From: Cubamyces lactineus
Taxonomy: Eukaryota > Basidiomycota > Agaricomycetes > Polyporales > Polyporaceae
NCBI GenBank assembly: GCA_022376465.1
Contig: JACDTU010000038.1
Coordinates: 1 to 64,000 of the forward strand
DNA length: 64,000 nt
Direction: 5' to 3'
The notes under the pieces are model-generated. The model was not told the origin of the DNA. It did no database searches and saw only the letters and a program-made list of their open reading frames with translations. Both the position numbers and the translations under genes were made by a program. Shown piece after piece: positions 35,073 to 47,181 of this stretch. Numbering within the stretch: the stretch's first letter is position 1; every line of letters starts with the position of its first letter.

Positions 35073-37340
35073 ATGACCATCGCGCCGCACAGCCAGACGA
35101 CTACGACGACAGAGGCGTTCGACGACGCCGCCACCGCGGTCGAGAAACTCCCTCCTGGCCATGTCACCCTCTCCGTCGAACCCGGCCACCAGGGCCACAT
35201 CCCTCCTTCTCATGACCCCAACAGACCCGACCTCAGTTTCCCGTTCGAGACCACCGACACGCAGCGCGGTGGTTTCACCGACGAATATCGTATTACCTCC
35301 AAGACCGGATATATCACTGCCGACCTCGCCCTTCGTCCCGTTCCCTCGCACTACCACACCCTCCCCGCCGTCCTCGCGGACCCAGAAAAGGCCATCCGGT
35401 TGAAGCAGGTCAAGTTGGTCACCTGGTACGAGAACGACCCTGAGGATCCTCGTAACTGGAGCAAGGCGTACAAATGGTGTACGTATCCACTTACAGCGTA
35501 CGTGATCCTCCTGACACCCCTGTTCGTCAGATATCACCTTCGTATGCGCCCTGTCAGTGGTTTCTATTGCGTTCGCGACCGCTATTATTGCCGGCGACTT
35601 TGGCGGAGTCATGAAGGAATTCGAAGTCTCCGAAGTCGTCGTGGCACTCAGTGTCTCCTTGATGATTGTCGGCTTCGGTATCGGTCCGCTGATTCTAGCA
35701 CCGCTGGTACGTTCATACTGACCATACCCATTCGTATATCTCACTAGCGCTCTTCAGAGTGAGCTTCATGGTAGAAGGCCCTTCTGGGTTGCGCCGTTCC
35801 TTGTATATATCCGTACGTCTTCCGCACGGACGCTGCGAACGCATGCTAATAGTTAAGGTAGTCTTCAACATTCCGTGCGCACTCGCGAAGAATATCGGGA
35901 CTCTGCTGGTCTCTCGTTTCCTCTGCGGACTCTTCGGTTCCGGGCCGTTTGCATTGGCAGGAGGGGCTATTGCAGACGTGTGGGATAACAACGAGCGAGG
36001 TTTCGCTGTCGCCTTGTTCGCCGCAGCACCATATGGGTAAGTCTTCTCCCTAACGCGTTGTCGTTCTGGTCTAACTGTAGCGTGTAGCGGTCCTGTCCTC
36101 GGACCTATTGTCGGTGGTTTCATCGGAGAGACCATCGGCTGGCGGTGGATCTTCTGGGTGAGCACCGCCATCTCGTATAGCGTTGACAGCTACTCATTAC
36201 CTCCAGGTGAACATGATCTTCGCCGGCGTGGTCGCCTGCATGTGTGCGACCATTCCGGAGACGTATGCACCTGCCATCCTGCTCAAGCGGGCGAAGCGTT
36301 TGCGTGCGGAGACGGGCGATCCGAATATCACCACGGAACAGGAACTATTCCGTAAGACCCTCAAGGAAATCGTCATCGAGACTGCCGTCCGGCCCTTCCG
36401 TGAGTATCAACCAATGTATCTACGGTGTACAGTCAAGCTCACTCCCACACAGAGATGATCGCAACTGAACCAATCCTTACACTCATGTCGATGTATGCGT
36501 CTCTCATTTACGGCCTCCTTGTACGTCTACGTCTGAAACGATTCAGCATGTCAAATGTGGAACTCACATCCCTGCAGTACGCGTTCTTCTTCAGCTTCCC
36601 CATCGTCTTCTCGGAGGGCTACGGCTATAACGACGGTATCACCGGCTTAATGTTCTGCTCCGTCCTCATCGGTGTGGGAATCGCACTCTTTGTCACCCCT
36701 CGCCTTGAGAAGGACTACCTCCGACGTGCTGCCGCGAAGGGCGGACGTGCCGACCCCGAAGACCGTCTGATAGGCATGATGATCGGATGCTGGTTCATCC
36801 CTATCGGTGGGTTGCTCGCGGGCCCGTCCTATACGTACTGAGTTACTTACGGACTGGCACAGGCATGTTCATCTTCGGGTGGACGAGTCCGCCCACGGTA
36901 CAGCCCGGCGGCGGGAATTGGGTGGGCCCGTGCTCTGCGGGTGTTCCGTTTGGCTTTGGAAGTGCGTACAGCCCCCTTGTCTCCGCGAAGTCCAGCTTGT
37001 GTTGACCCGATGGTCCAGTGGTCGTCTTGTACTTCTCGGCGAACGCGTACTTGATCGATGCCTTCCCAGGCTATGTCGCGTCAGCGCTGGCGGCGAAGAT
37101 CGTCATTCGATCGGGTCTCGGTGCAGCGACACCGCTTTTCATCACGGCTATGTTCCATAACCTTGGGAACGGATGGGCTGCGTCCGTCTGGGGTTTCATC
37201 TCCCTCGCGCTGGTAAGACACCTCGTCGTGCTGACAGACGGGAGATAGACGTTGACGTTGGCGTTTGCTAGATTCCTATCCCGTTCTGCTTCTACAAGTA
37301 CGGGAAGTGGATTCGGAGCAAGTCTAGGCGTGCAGCGTAG
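35073..37340 (+). CDS. MFS transporter, DHA1 (drug/polyamine:H+ antiporter) type
   Basis: About ten exons; the first is 35073-35478 and the stop TAG is at 37338-37340. A soluble N-terminus of about 130 residues ends with the family signature ENDPEDPRNWSKAYKW. Membrane segments follow: ITFVCALSVVSIAFATAII, the motif A region SELHGRRPFWV, LFGSGPFALAGGAIADVW, the antiporter motif GPVLGPIVGGFIGETIGWRW, PILTLMSMYASLIYGLL, YAFFFSFPIVFSEGYGYNDG, GMMIGCWFIPIGG, and FSANAYLIDAFPGYVASALA. This order is that of 12-helix DHA1 transporters at the plasma membrane, which export drugs, polyamines or other small molecules. The actual substrate is unknown. No disruption is seen. Confidence 0.9.
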
Positions 37341-39047
37341 ACCGGCCTCCTGCTGTCTTCCATTGCGTTATCTGGGTCGAGCGAAGTAGAGGGTTTGCTA
37401 TCAGAAGGTATATGCGCTTGTCTCGCAATTTTCTAACTTATGGTGATGCTTTAGTGTAGCACATGTATTCTATCACACTCCTTAATCCATATACTTGTCA
37501 GCGATGCACCGGTGAAGCCGCAACCCGTCTGGACCGAGCAACGCAATACAACAGTCAGACGAAGATTCTATCTAGAGTGATGTAGAAGATGCAATAGCGC
37601 TGTACGCTATCGCACGTGGCAATTGTATACAGCTCAATGTCAGACTCGATGGTATCTGAAACGACGCTATCTCTATCAGAGCTATCCTTGTCCGCCCAGC
37701 TTTCCGGACTTGGTCCACATGGCGACGGGACTGGCATGTGATAGGGTTTTGTATCCGTCTCGCGCATGAGAGCGAGCTAACAGTACGGCGGGATGACGGA
37801 ACGGGGAACCCACGACGCCCGATGAGTAACCTCTACGGCACATCCAATGGACGCGCACCGCTTAGGCGGATAGAACGACGGTGGAGAAAGGCGAGTGCGC
37901 AGAGCCACACGGTGCAGAGCGCGATTGGCCTTCCCGGAGGTCGGTGCCTGGGAGTCGCGCACACACGCGACGCGACCTCCCGCGTGCTGCGAGCTCGCGA
38001 AGGCGGACGAGCACGGGAATGCAATACGACAAGGTTCAGCTAGTGCGCATTCGAACGCTGGAGATTGGCGCCGTTCCGTGCTCGTCGACGTACCATGGCC
38101 CACGGACGAATCGAGATGGCGTGGCCTATCCAATTGGAGGTCGTACATGGTCACTGGACGGTTCAGGTGCGCGCTGTGCATCGTGCTCCCTACGGGCCTT
38201 TTGGCGTGTCACGGGAGGCAGACACGAACACTGTAACCAGGTGAGCTGTATCTTCAGGCGACTACGAACCTTGTGGACAGGAGGACCAAAATTTTTGCGT
38301 TTGCACCGCGCTCTAGGTAGGACGTCTGATGCGGGAGGATGAGCTGGGGATCGAGGTCTAAAGCTGTAGCATCGTCAACGCGTCGGAGAATGAGGGTGGC
38401 CGCGTTGGCGTCCACGGAATGCGGACCTGTAACACGTACGAGGTGGATTCGCTGGCTTGTAAACATTTATAGAAGTCCTTCGCGCACTGGTCGACGCAAA
38501 TTTCCCTCCGTTGTCCGTGGCAGATGCAGTCCGCCACGTCGTCGCATCGGCAAGATGCATGGCGAGATCGAGGAGCAATGCCTTACACCGCTTCGGATCT
38601 GTGTTGCCAAAAGAAGGTTTACACGCGAGAGATTGCTGAAGAGGCCCGAGATGGGGACGACGCATCGATACAAAGGAGAGTCAGAGGCTGCAGAAGGCTG
38701 GTGTGGTCACGCTGTCGAGTGGTTCTGAGCTTTGCGAGGCCGGGACACCGGCCTGTAGGACCGGAGGACATGACTTCGGCGGACCGATATACCATCAGAG
38801 TCGCAGAGCGCGAATCACAAGTGTGGAGTCGAAGGTCGGTGTTCTCAAGGAAAACACAAGGTACAAGGCTCGAGCCGTGGTCTGACAAGTAAAAGCCATA
38901 CGTCGTTCCCAAGGGCACCGAGCGAGCCCTGTATGCTGACACAATATGAACCACTCACCATGACTGACGAGACGAGCGGACCTGCAAGCCGGTAGCAGTA
39001 CGAATTCATCTGACAGGACACGGGAACATGTTGCGCTGCTACGTGTT
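37341..39047. other. 1.7 kb without an identifiable gene
   Basis: Several ORFs of 60-150 codons overlap on both strands (for example 37777-38181 minus, 37881-38342 plus). None shows splice-consistent extension or a recognisable domain, and no tandem repeat was seen. It may hold the 3' UTRs of the convergent MFS and phosphatase genes and a lost or non-coding locus. Confidence 0.4.
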
Positions 39048-40182
39048 CTATGCCAGCAAATTCTCCCGGATGCGGCGAAGATCGTCGTCAGCAAGTTTCG
39101 TGTGCGTCCTGATATATCCTTCGATGCCGCCGTACTCTTGGCGGATGTGATCTATGAAAGCGCGCATCGACTCTGCCCTGTACGTGAGGAAGTGAGCGAG
39201 TGCGAAGACGATGCTATAAGTGCGCAGATGGAGGTACATACTTGGAGCTGCCCATCGCCACGGTGCCAGTCCAGTTCTCACGGAAAATGGGGTCGTTCTG
39301 AAACCGGACGGCGAGCATGGGTAGGGCTGGCTGCAGCCCGACCTCAGTGAGCGCGTAGTCTGCGATGATATGCTCGTCGCGCGCCCCGAGCAGCTGCATG
39401 AAACGGCCCGTTCAGCATACTCTGGCCGTGTGCACGGCAGAGACGAGAGAAGTCGTACCATGAGAATGGCAGCGGCGAACACGCCCGTCCTATCCTTTCC
39501 CGCTAGCGTCGGACAGGTCGGATCGTGGGTGAGAACCTTAAGTGAAGCAATTGAACGGACCTGTGCAGTGGATGAGACACGGGACGTCCGGCTGGTCACA
39601 GAGGTGCACGAGTATGCGCTCGAGGGAGGTGCTGCCGCTCAGGAGAACTTGCTTGTATGATTGCAGGAACGCCTAGTAGTAGGATGCGTCAGTCCATATC
39701 AAATGCTATAGAGGGAGACACGAACGTCTGTCGCGTCCTGTTCAAATTCCTTCAATCTAGGCACTTTCAAGTCATACTCTGAAGAATTGCGTCGGACGCT
39801 GTATGGTCGCTTACCTCTGAGGGACTTCGCTTGGGCGCCAGGGGTCCTGGATGATTGGGACTCTGACCAGCTCAACGCCGTCGATCAACTTGCTTGCCGT
39901 TCCGTACTTTGCGATCTCCGAGTCCACACGGAGGTCGAATACCCGCTGGATACCAAGCGAACGAAGCTGCTGGATGCCAGTATCTGTGATGCGGGCCAGC
40001 TCTCCTGAACGAAAGAGGCGGAGCGGCTTGACACGGGATGTGCCTGAGACGGTTGGGTAGCCTGCACCAAAGTCGCGTATGTTGAACACGCCGTCGATGG
40101 ATACGAAGGGCGGCGCAGCGAGGGCGGAGGCGACGAAAGCCGGGTCAAGGATGGGGAAGGACGTGCCGTTGTTGGTAGCCAT
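39048..40182 (-). CDS. tyrosine phosphatase, Y_phosphatase3/DSP-like (possible frame break)
   Basis: The start ATG is at 40182 and the stop TAG at 39050-39048. Exon 1 gives ISIDGVFNIRDFGAGYPT-like sequence (FVSIDGVFNIRDFG), RLFRSGELARITDTG and LGIQRVFDLR, characteristic of the bacterial/fungal tyrosine phosphatase family. Further on, CLIHC and TAGKDRTGVFAAAIL join across an intron to restore the catalytic HCTAGKDR loop (CX5R). The C-terminal exon ends EGYIRTHTKLADDDLRRIREN. The substrate may be phosphotyrosine or phosphoinositide. At the first junction (near 39790) the donor GTAAGC and the acceptors do not keep the frame, so either an unusual splice or a 1-2 nt frameshift exists. Confidence 0.75.
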
Positions 40183-41036
40183 GGCTAGGTGGAAGGGAGG
40201 AGAGTGAAACAAGACGCGAGTCTAATGAGGAGCGCCTTCGTATGTAGTCGGCTGGAGAGGAGAAGGTGTGAGGGAGGTACGATGAGACATTGTATGAATG
40301 GTTGTGTAGCGACAGTCTCACCGGAAGAGATGGTGGGCGCGTCGTGTCAAGGAGTTGAGTCGAGGGAAGCTGATGACTGGAGCTCGATCGAGGTTGTTTC
40401 GCTCTGGGGCGGTGTAGCGGCATGGGCGGCGGTGAGATGAGCGAGCGCGCGTCCCAAACAAGTGAAGGAGGTGTGCATCAGGAACGACGACTGGGCCTGC
40501 TATGCTGGTGGTGTGGTATACGCGGATCCAGGCATTGGCAAGCTGCAGTGCATAGCAACTTGAAGAGATATCCGTCTTCCTTACTCCGGGCCGGCCATCC
40601 GCTCCCTGTGTGCCTCGCCCCTGTCGTCTTCACGTCCAGTTGCATGAGCATACGTCGTCCTCGAGCACACAACACAAAAAAGAGCGCGCGTCGTTTCTAC
40701 AACACCACGTTCTCTAGCACGACTAGAAAGACGACTCCAAGACGCGATCGCCGGCATTCTACCCTCCTCCGACCAGTGTGGCATGCAATCGCGTCGGCCT
40801 GCAATGAACATCAAATCCCGGTCTTCAAGTCACCGTACCTTCCAGTCGTCTGCGGAGAGCAGAGCAAGACGAGAAGGTGTCTTATACGCCAAACCTCTGC
40901 GGGTATGCACTTTGTACATGCATAGCGTTCTTTCGATCCACGGACGACGACGTCAAGCCGGCATTCTGACGAGCAATGGACCGGCGTTCAAAAGCTGCGC
41001 CTCGCCGATCCTTTCCGCCGCTCCTCGCCGTCCTCC
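40183..41036. other. no gene identified, left flank of the transposon
   Basis: This is 854 bp containing the promoter of the phosphatase. ORFs seen here do not carry recognisable motifs. Confidence 0.4.
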
Positions 41037-41040
41037 ACGC
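41037..41040. other. left copy of 4-bp target-site duplication (ACGC)
   Basis: ACGC directly precedes the first base of the left inverted repeat and is matched by ACGC at 47972-47975 directly after the last base of the right end. Confidence 0.6.
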
Positions 41041-41604
41041 TACGGTTGCCGAGCAGGATCAGGTCAAGTTCCAGCGACGAACGACGAACGACGAGCAACA
41101 TCGATATCGATCCGCCGCGCACGGAACCTGTTCCGCGCTCTTTGGCGCCAAGTCCAGCGTCATGGGGTACGACAACTTCAACGCCAGGTAGCTCAATTAG
41201 TGTACGTGCCATCTGCCTCGCTGGACTCACCGTAGATTAACTCGAGTTTCTGCCTTACAACCTATGAGATGCATATTGAAGCTGTCAGGACATAGATGAC
41301 TCCGCGCTGCCACCCCCAATGTGGAAGTGCTAACGCCCGTGAGCGCTTACAACAGCGCCGACTGAGGTTTGCCTCGGAGTGTAATTACGGTCAGGCTCCG
41401 CACCAAATTAGTTTTGCTGAGATAGAACGGGCATAAGAAAGGGCTTTAGATGAATATAAGGTCTTTGGTATGCCCCCGCGCCTGCCGACAATTCAAGTGA
41501 CAGTAAGGACTATTGAGAGATAAGTGACACGATAAGTGACACAATGTCACTAAGTGGTGACAGCCAGTGCTAGCGAAGTTCACGTAGCTCTGCATGCCCT
41601 CCCT
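41041..41604 (+). repeat. left terminal inverted repeat (563-564 bp)
   Basis: Its reverse complement is found at 47182-47744. The complementary positions sum to 88786 throughout, showing no insertions or deletions. Beyond 41604 (…CCCTCCCT) the two arms diverge. The outermost base T41041 pairs only with A47971 of the duplicated right end. Confidence 0.92.
41495..41541 (+). repeat. iterated AAGTGACA motif in the left arm
   Basis: AAGTGACA occurs at about 41495, 41522 and 41534. The inverted and related forms TGTCACT and GGTGACA follow within 30 bp. The same array is present, inverted, in the right arm. Closely spaced repeats in a terminal arm commonly serve as transposase binding sites; this is inferred. 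Confidence 0.55.
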
Positions 41605-42262
41605 ACGCTGATAGTTACCTGCCTGTGCAACTGTTGATACCTAGCTTCTCGAGGTTAGGGGAAACTAATGGGGAATAGGAAAAAGTAGCATTCAGTCTCA
41701 TGAGAATACTGAGGGTAACGGCCCTATGTGACATTGGCATAGGACGTGGTTTCAGGGTTTTCGCAATGCTTGACCGTGGACAGGCACAAATCAAGCGCCC
41801 AACATGTCCGTAAGGTATTCGGCCCATAGCTCTTCAGGCTTCTCACAGTAAGGGCTACAGTTTGGTGAATAGACTGTATAATGCATCTAATGTGATAGCC
41901 TCTATTAATCCTGAACCGCGATGTAACCAGTGAACATCGGAGGGCCTGTCGGTTATGCCTCTTTTGGGCGCCTGTTTACTTGCTCTTGACCCGAGGCACA
42001 TAATGCATTACGGTACAGGCTTCTCATAGCAACTGTCAATACTTAGGCTGTAGGTCAAATGGTATATTTCCTACTTGATTCTGAAGTCATCTTGATCCGC
42101 ACTGAGAATGGTGAACATAGAGAGGCATCACGGTGATACATCTTAGTAAGCGCTCACGCGCGTTATCTCCACCCTTTACTTCGCTGAATGCTCTGTACGT
42201 TGCCTTGAGTCCTAGCTCTACACAAGCAGCCTTGTCCTAGTACTGTGCTTCTCTGCAGCCTG
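41605..42262 (+). promoter_or_regulatory. transposon interior, upstream of transposase
   Basis: This is 658 bp of AT-richer sequence between the left arm and the transposase ATG. No ORF of note was seen. It is expected to contain the transposase promoter. Confidence 0.4.
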
Positions 42263-43975
42263 ATGGATTGTAACATGCCTTGCGAACTTGAAGCCCTACT
42301 AGGAGAATCGCACCACCTCAATGACTCTGCTCCCGACTCTGTCCCCTCAGCCCAAGCAGAAGGCAGCAAAAATCCAGCCTATAACAGGAACCCTCAGGGA
42401 CGCAACCAGCACCGTGAATGCCGTAAGCAATGGGAGCGTTTGCTCAGTGATGCAGTACCCTTATTCTTCACTCAGCTAGCAAGGACGATCCGCGCGTTGA
42501 GGCAGCCCTCCGGGACTATCAAAGGCGCAACATCAGTGACAAGGAGCTCATCCGAGAGTTATTAGAAAAGGAATATGGTATCAAAATGTCGTAAGTACAC
42601 CTGGTCATTCCTCGGCTGTCTTCGAAAACGACTCATATTTGAGATTGGCCTGGCAGAACTGCTACTATTGTACGGCGGCGCAAGCAGTACGGAATTCAAG
42701 CAAGCGGTGCTACAACCAGAAACATGCCAGTGACACAAAAGCGTCAACTCATCTTGGACCAGATGGCGAAGCACCCCACACGCGGTGTGGGCCCGCGGCG
42801 AATCAAGGAGGCAATAGCTGCAGATACTGGCTACCAGCTCACCCGGTATGTTGTCCTTTGATCCTTCGATGTTGCCTGTCCAAGGGGACTGAGATGCAGA
42901 TGCCCCGCAGCGACTACATATCTCAAGAGATGCACTCACTCGATGGCGAGGGCTTTCAGCTCCGCCATCCAAGGACCAAGAAGAAACATCGTGTCGCTCT
43001 GGTAGTTCTTGGGCCAGACTATGAATGGAGTTGTGATGGACACGACAAGCTGGCTAGCATTGGTTTTCCGATATGGGGGATTCGGGACGTCTGGAGCGGG
43101 AAATGGCTTGGTCTCTGGGTTGTGCCTAACAACCGTCTGAAGGTTGTCGTGGCGTATCTCTACCTCAGCCTTGTGAGGGAGCTAGGTGGTAAGTGGACGC
43201 GCATGTATAGATATCCAGCCTTGATACTTATGCAGTGGATGCATTTTAGGGATGCCTGTACAGACAACTACAGACCGAGGCAGCGAAACAAGCTCCGTAT
43301 ATGCATTTGCCAGCGCTCTGAGGTACGTCTTGTACCGCGCTTAGTATGTGGCTGCCAACTAATCATCTCATGATATGTAATAGAGAGGAGTTCTCGCCTG
43401 ATCTCCCAGTGAGGAAATTAGCTGCTCATCGCTTCCTGCCTAGCATCGAGAATACCACAATCGAGCGTGGCTGGCTCCGACTTCGTTTAGAGTGGGGTGA
43501 TGATGTGAAGGTGTTTTGGGAGGCTGGAAAGGACATATACGATGAGATGAATGAGACGCACTAGTACGTCCGCTGCAGCCCTCAGCTATCTGTTCAGGAC
43601 CGCTGATCCCCTGCTAGCAACCTTGTACATTGGCTCTGGCCAAAGCTCATCCAGAAGGAGCTTGACAAGCTGCGCCAAGATTTGAACGATCATAAACCCC
43701 GGAAGGACCGCAGTAAGCTCCTTCCCACAGGTGTTGCTCCAAATGTCTTATATACGCTCTATGAGCGGTATGGTGCTGAGGACCGTGGTTTGCAGCCAGT
43801 CGACCGTGAGCTCATAGCGCAGTTGATGGACAATCTTGGCGGTGACGACTTGATACGGTTTGTACCTCGTGAATACGAGCAGCACATTCAGCAGATTTTT
43901 GACCACATCGGTGCACCGGAGCTGAGTTTCCATAATATTTGGGATGTATTCACGCAGATGCTATCTATGATATAA
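42263..43975 (+). CDS. integrase-core (DDE) transposase (447 aa)
   Basis: Seven exons: 42263-42413, 42476-42590, 42657-42845, 42911-43188, 43250-43322, 43384-43563 and 43618-43975. The N-terminal half has a helix-turn-helix-like region (DYQRRNISDKELIRELLEKE, then TIVRRRKQYGIQASGATTRN). The catalytic core starts at EWSCDGHDKLASIGFPIWGI (Asp194), continues with WLGLWVVPNNRLK and VQTTTDRGSETSSVYAF (Asp253), and has SIENTTIERGWLRLRLEWGD (Glu291 or Glu296 as third acid). This is the basidiomycete 'integrase core' family. It should cut and join the element's ends in the nucleus. All exons are open and in phase, so the enzyme looks intact. Confidence 0.9.
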
Positions 43976-44013
43976 TGTTGTATAGATGTGTCTACGTCTA
44001 CGATACCTATGGT

Positions 44014-46920
44014 TTACTTCACATGAGATGACGGGCTAGATGACAGTAGCTCATCTACTTCAATATCCTTATCATCATCGCTAGCCAAAGACTCATCATC
44101 AGATATTCCAGCGATGAGATTCCGCACAGCCATTGGGTTGGACTTCTGCACCCCACGGGTGCGTCGGGCGACTGGTGGAGTTTTGGGACCCGTACGGACC
44201 GCTGGCATCTTCTCTGCCTGTACAAGCCCAAGGCGGCGGCATAGCTCATTGCACTTGTGCTCTTCTCGGAACTTGTCAATCTCCACCTTCCCCTTGTCCC
44301 AATAGCCTGTCGGGCCTGTCGCCCAGTCGCTTTTGCGTTTTGCAAAGTGTCAGTTGTTGATCACTGTATGTTACGTTGAAAGTAAACACTTACGTGGTAT
44401 GCGCCTGCGGATCAAATAGTATGACCTCCTTGCCCCGCACAAAACCTGAGAAGACGGCGGTGTGGTCAGATTGTTGTATTAACCGTCAGCTTCACGACAC
44501 TTACCTTGTAGATCAACAAGGACGCAGGTGTAGTTAGAGTCAACAAGGACATGGTGGGCGAATGCATCGACTACACGCCCGATGGGGGTGGTGTTCTTCC
44601 CCGTTTCATGAGCACCGGAGAACTTCATCTCCACGTAACCATCTGCCTTACGAATGAGGCGAGTGGCAAGGAAGGTATCGTAGATGAGCAGGCGCTCGTC
44701 AACTTCGTTAGGACTGGGAACAAAACCCAAGTCCCACTGATTGACCAACCGACCCAAGAAAGCGCCATCATGATTGAACCGGATGTCTGTTCGGAAGCAA
44801 TGGTCATATGTCAGCTAGTCCGAGAAGCGCATGCAGCTGAAGTGCGTAGCTTACTGGCTACGTCAGCCAGGTCCACGTTATAGGCTTCCGCTCGTTGATG
44901 AAAGGTTGTAGCAAAATACTGCGCGATCGCCAGAAGCTTTAACTCATCAAGCAGATAGCGAGCGTTGCCTTCGTCATCAGCAGCATAAGACCCCAATGGC
45001 GCCATCTGCAGCAAAGCGTAGGGGTCGCCGTTGTACATTCCCTATTGTGCGGCCAAAGATGAATATAGGGCAAGACGTCAGGCCATATGAGACAAGTACC
45101 TACCATGAATGCGTATTTGGACCCGCCTCCACCCAGCCAACCTTCACAGGGCTCCGATTTTCCCTTAAATTTTTGCCATCCCTGTCCAACGAGCACGTCT
45201 TCCTCAGCGCTGCTCTCAACAACGCTAGGGACACCTGTATTATCCGCCACACATAGTACACGCCTGACTTTGAAAGCCGTGTATGCAGGAGGGCGGTTGA
45301 TTGGTAGAGGAGGTGGGCGAAACGCGCTCACATAGGTTGGCCTGGCTGAGGCAAGCTTCTTCGACGTATCTGCAGAGGATACCAATCAACAACTAGTCTA
45401 TTCATGTTGACAATGATTGTATGACTTACTGCCTTCACGATCAACCGCAGTATCACGTTTACGCTTACCAGAGCTACCGCTCGATGGACGCACGCTCGAT
45501 CGGGAAACTCTGGTTGAGCTCTTGATACCATTAGCCCTACGCGTCGGGGCAATCGATAGGGTGGCGAGATCGACTATCTCCTCCGCAGACTAGCTCGGAT
45601 GGAGGAGTAACATATCAGGTACTATACAATCGCTTTATGTATTACTAGTAAGACTTACCTCGTCGGCATTCGGTGCAACATAGATCGATACATTGAGACG
45701 AATGAGACGCTCCTTCGCATCAGTCTGCGAGAGCGTCCCATCAGCCTGCAGCCCCTTAAAAACATCGCCTATTGATTTAAGGCTCGCAGCTTGAACGTCG
45801 ATGTGATATCCAGTAGCGGTGCCTCGATGTCCTTTAGCGATGCTATACACCGCTTGTTCCCTACAACCAGGTGCGCTCAGTCATGCGAAGCGAGGTGAAA
45901 GGGAGAGCTCTATATAACCTCACTTACCGCTTGAAATCTCCCTCTGTGATTGGTAACTCCTTGCGTGATGCTACAGGTTGCGCAGTATATATCTCACGCA
46001 CCGCAGACAATGCCCTGTCAAAGACAATGTCTGCGCTGTCCGTCGCCTTCATTGTTAAGCGACGGCAGGTCTTGCTGATCTAGTGATTACGAGTTAGCTC
46101 ATACAGAACACTGAGACACCAAGCAAAGACTATACCGCTCGCCCAGGGTCTCCGGCACGTTTTGCATAAAAGCCATACACCTCGACGTACACGACCTCGA
46201 CGTTCCGGAGGTCTCTCAATGCTGCTTGCTTACTTTTGATATCTGCCACGCGCTGCGATTTCTGTGACTCTGCTGGTGTTCTTGTCTGCCTGAGACGCAG
46301 GTCGGTCGCGGCCTTATCGTACTGCTGCATGCTAGTAGAGACACGATCTAGCCGCAACTGCAAGGCATCTGTTGACAATGAATATAATACCAGGCTGAGA
46401 TGTAAGCCAGAACATACCTGTCATAGCATTCTGACTCTTCGCTGCCTCCCCTGGACCTGCTCCTACTACACGTGAGGATTGAACTCCCGAGTCTTTCTTC
46501 GCCGCTGTACAGGCCCCGCATACGTCCCCTTTCAAAAAAGGGTATACGCAGCTACATTTTCGGCATTGGGGCATATTCTAGGGCAGGTTAAATAGATGGA
46601 CAATAATACAGGAATAGTTCATGATACTCACCGTAGTTCGCACTTGGTCAGCTTCGCTCACAGCTGAAACTAACTTGATGCACCGCCCACATATCTCACT
46701 ATCCAGGGCCTCAAAGCATCCACCGCAGTGGAGACACTGTGGTATGTCCTGAGTTTACATTAGATATAGCTGAATGGAGATGGACGCAAAGGGTAGCTAC
46801 CTCTGGCCCGGGCTGTTCTGAGCCTGCACTTGATGAATCCAGCCGCAACGTGCAGCGCCCGCAGTATGTGGACTTGAGATGTTCGAAGATTTGACCACAG
46901 CCTTGGCAGCAGGCTGGCAT
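44014..46920 (-). CDS. alpha-type (MHCK/eEF2K) protein kinase with three N-terminal zinc fingers (748 aa)
   Basis: Twelve exons: 46920-46801, 46748-46632, 46577-46418, 46368-46136, 46079-45928, 45860-45659, 45589-45430, 45369-45104, 45041-44855, 44786-44505, 44445-44394 and 44329-44014. Exons 1-3 each encode one CX2CX11CX2C finger (C5/C8/C20/C23, C45/C48/C60/C63, C84/C87/C99/C102). A coiled region, a Ser/Arg/Lys-rich putative nuclear signal (GSSGKRKRD) and the kinase domain follow. The kinase has LLIYDTFLATRLIRKADGYV, MKFSG, VLVDLQGFVRGKEVILFDPQ, the DPQAHT motif and the zinc-module end HKCNELCRRLGL, as in eEF2 kinase. Alpha-kinases phosphorylate Ser/Thr in helices. It lies wholly inside the transposon. 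Confidence 0.9.
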
Positions 46921-47181
46921 AATGTGAAGACCAGGTTTTTGTGAGGTAGGGAGATAGCTGTATGTACGAGCAAGAGAGAGTGCTGGTGTCGGAGGAGGGG
47001 CTCATGATTTTTTTCGGAATTTTGGGGATTTATTGACGCAAACCAGCGAGCTGGCTCTGCTAAGCCAACTCAAGCCTACATCCTGCTCTCCGAGTACTCA
47101 CTCACAACCTCAAACTGTGAAGTAGGATCAATAGTTCATTCTCTCCCTCTTTCAGGCTGCATTGGACGAGGGAGGTGGACG
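46921..47181 (-). promoter_or_regulatory. promoter region of the alpha-kinase inside the transposon
   Basis: These 261 bp between the kinase ATG and the right arm must hold its promoter. The sequence TGGACGAGGGAGG is repeated just before the arm (about 47163-47187). Confidence 0.4.

Noticed and set aside
37777..38181. 134-codon minus ORF between MFS and phosphatase
   Set aside because: No motif, no splice-consistent neighbours and low-complexity composition.
39735..39760. tRNA B-box-like GTTCAAATTCC
   Set aside because: No matching A box or cloverleaf around it; it lies within the phosphatase locus.
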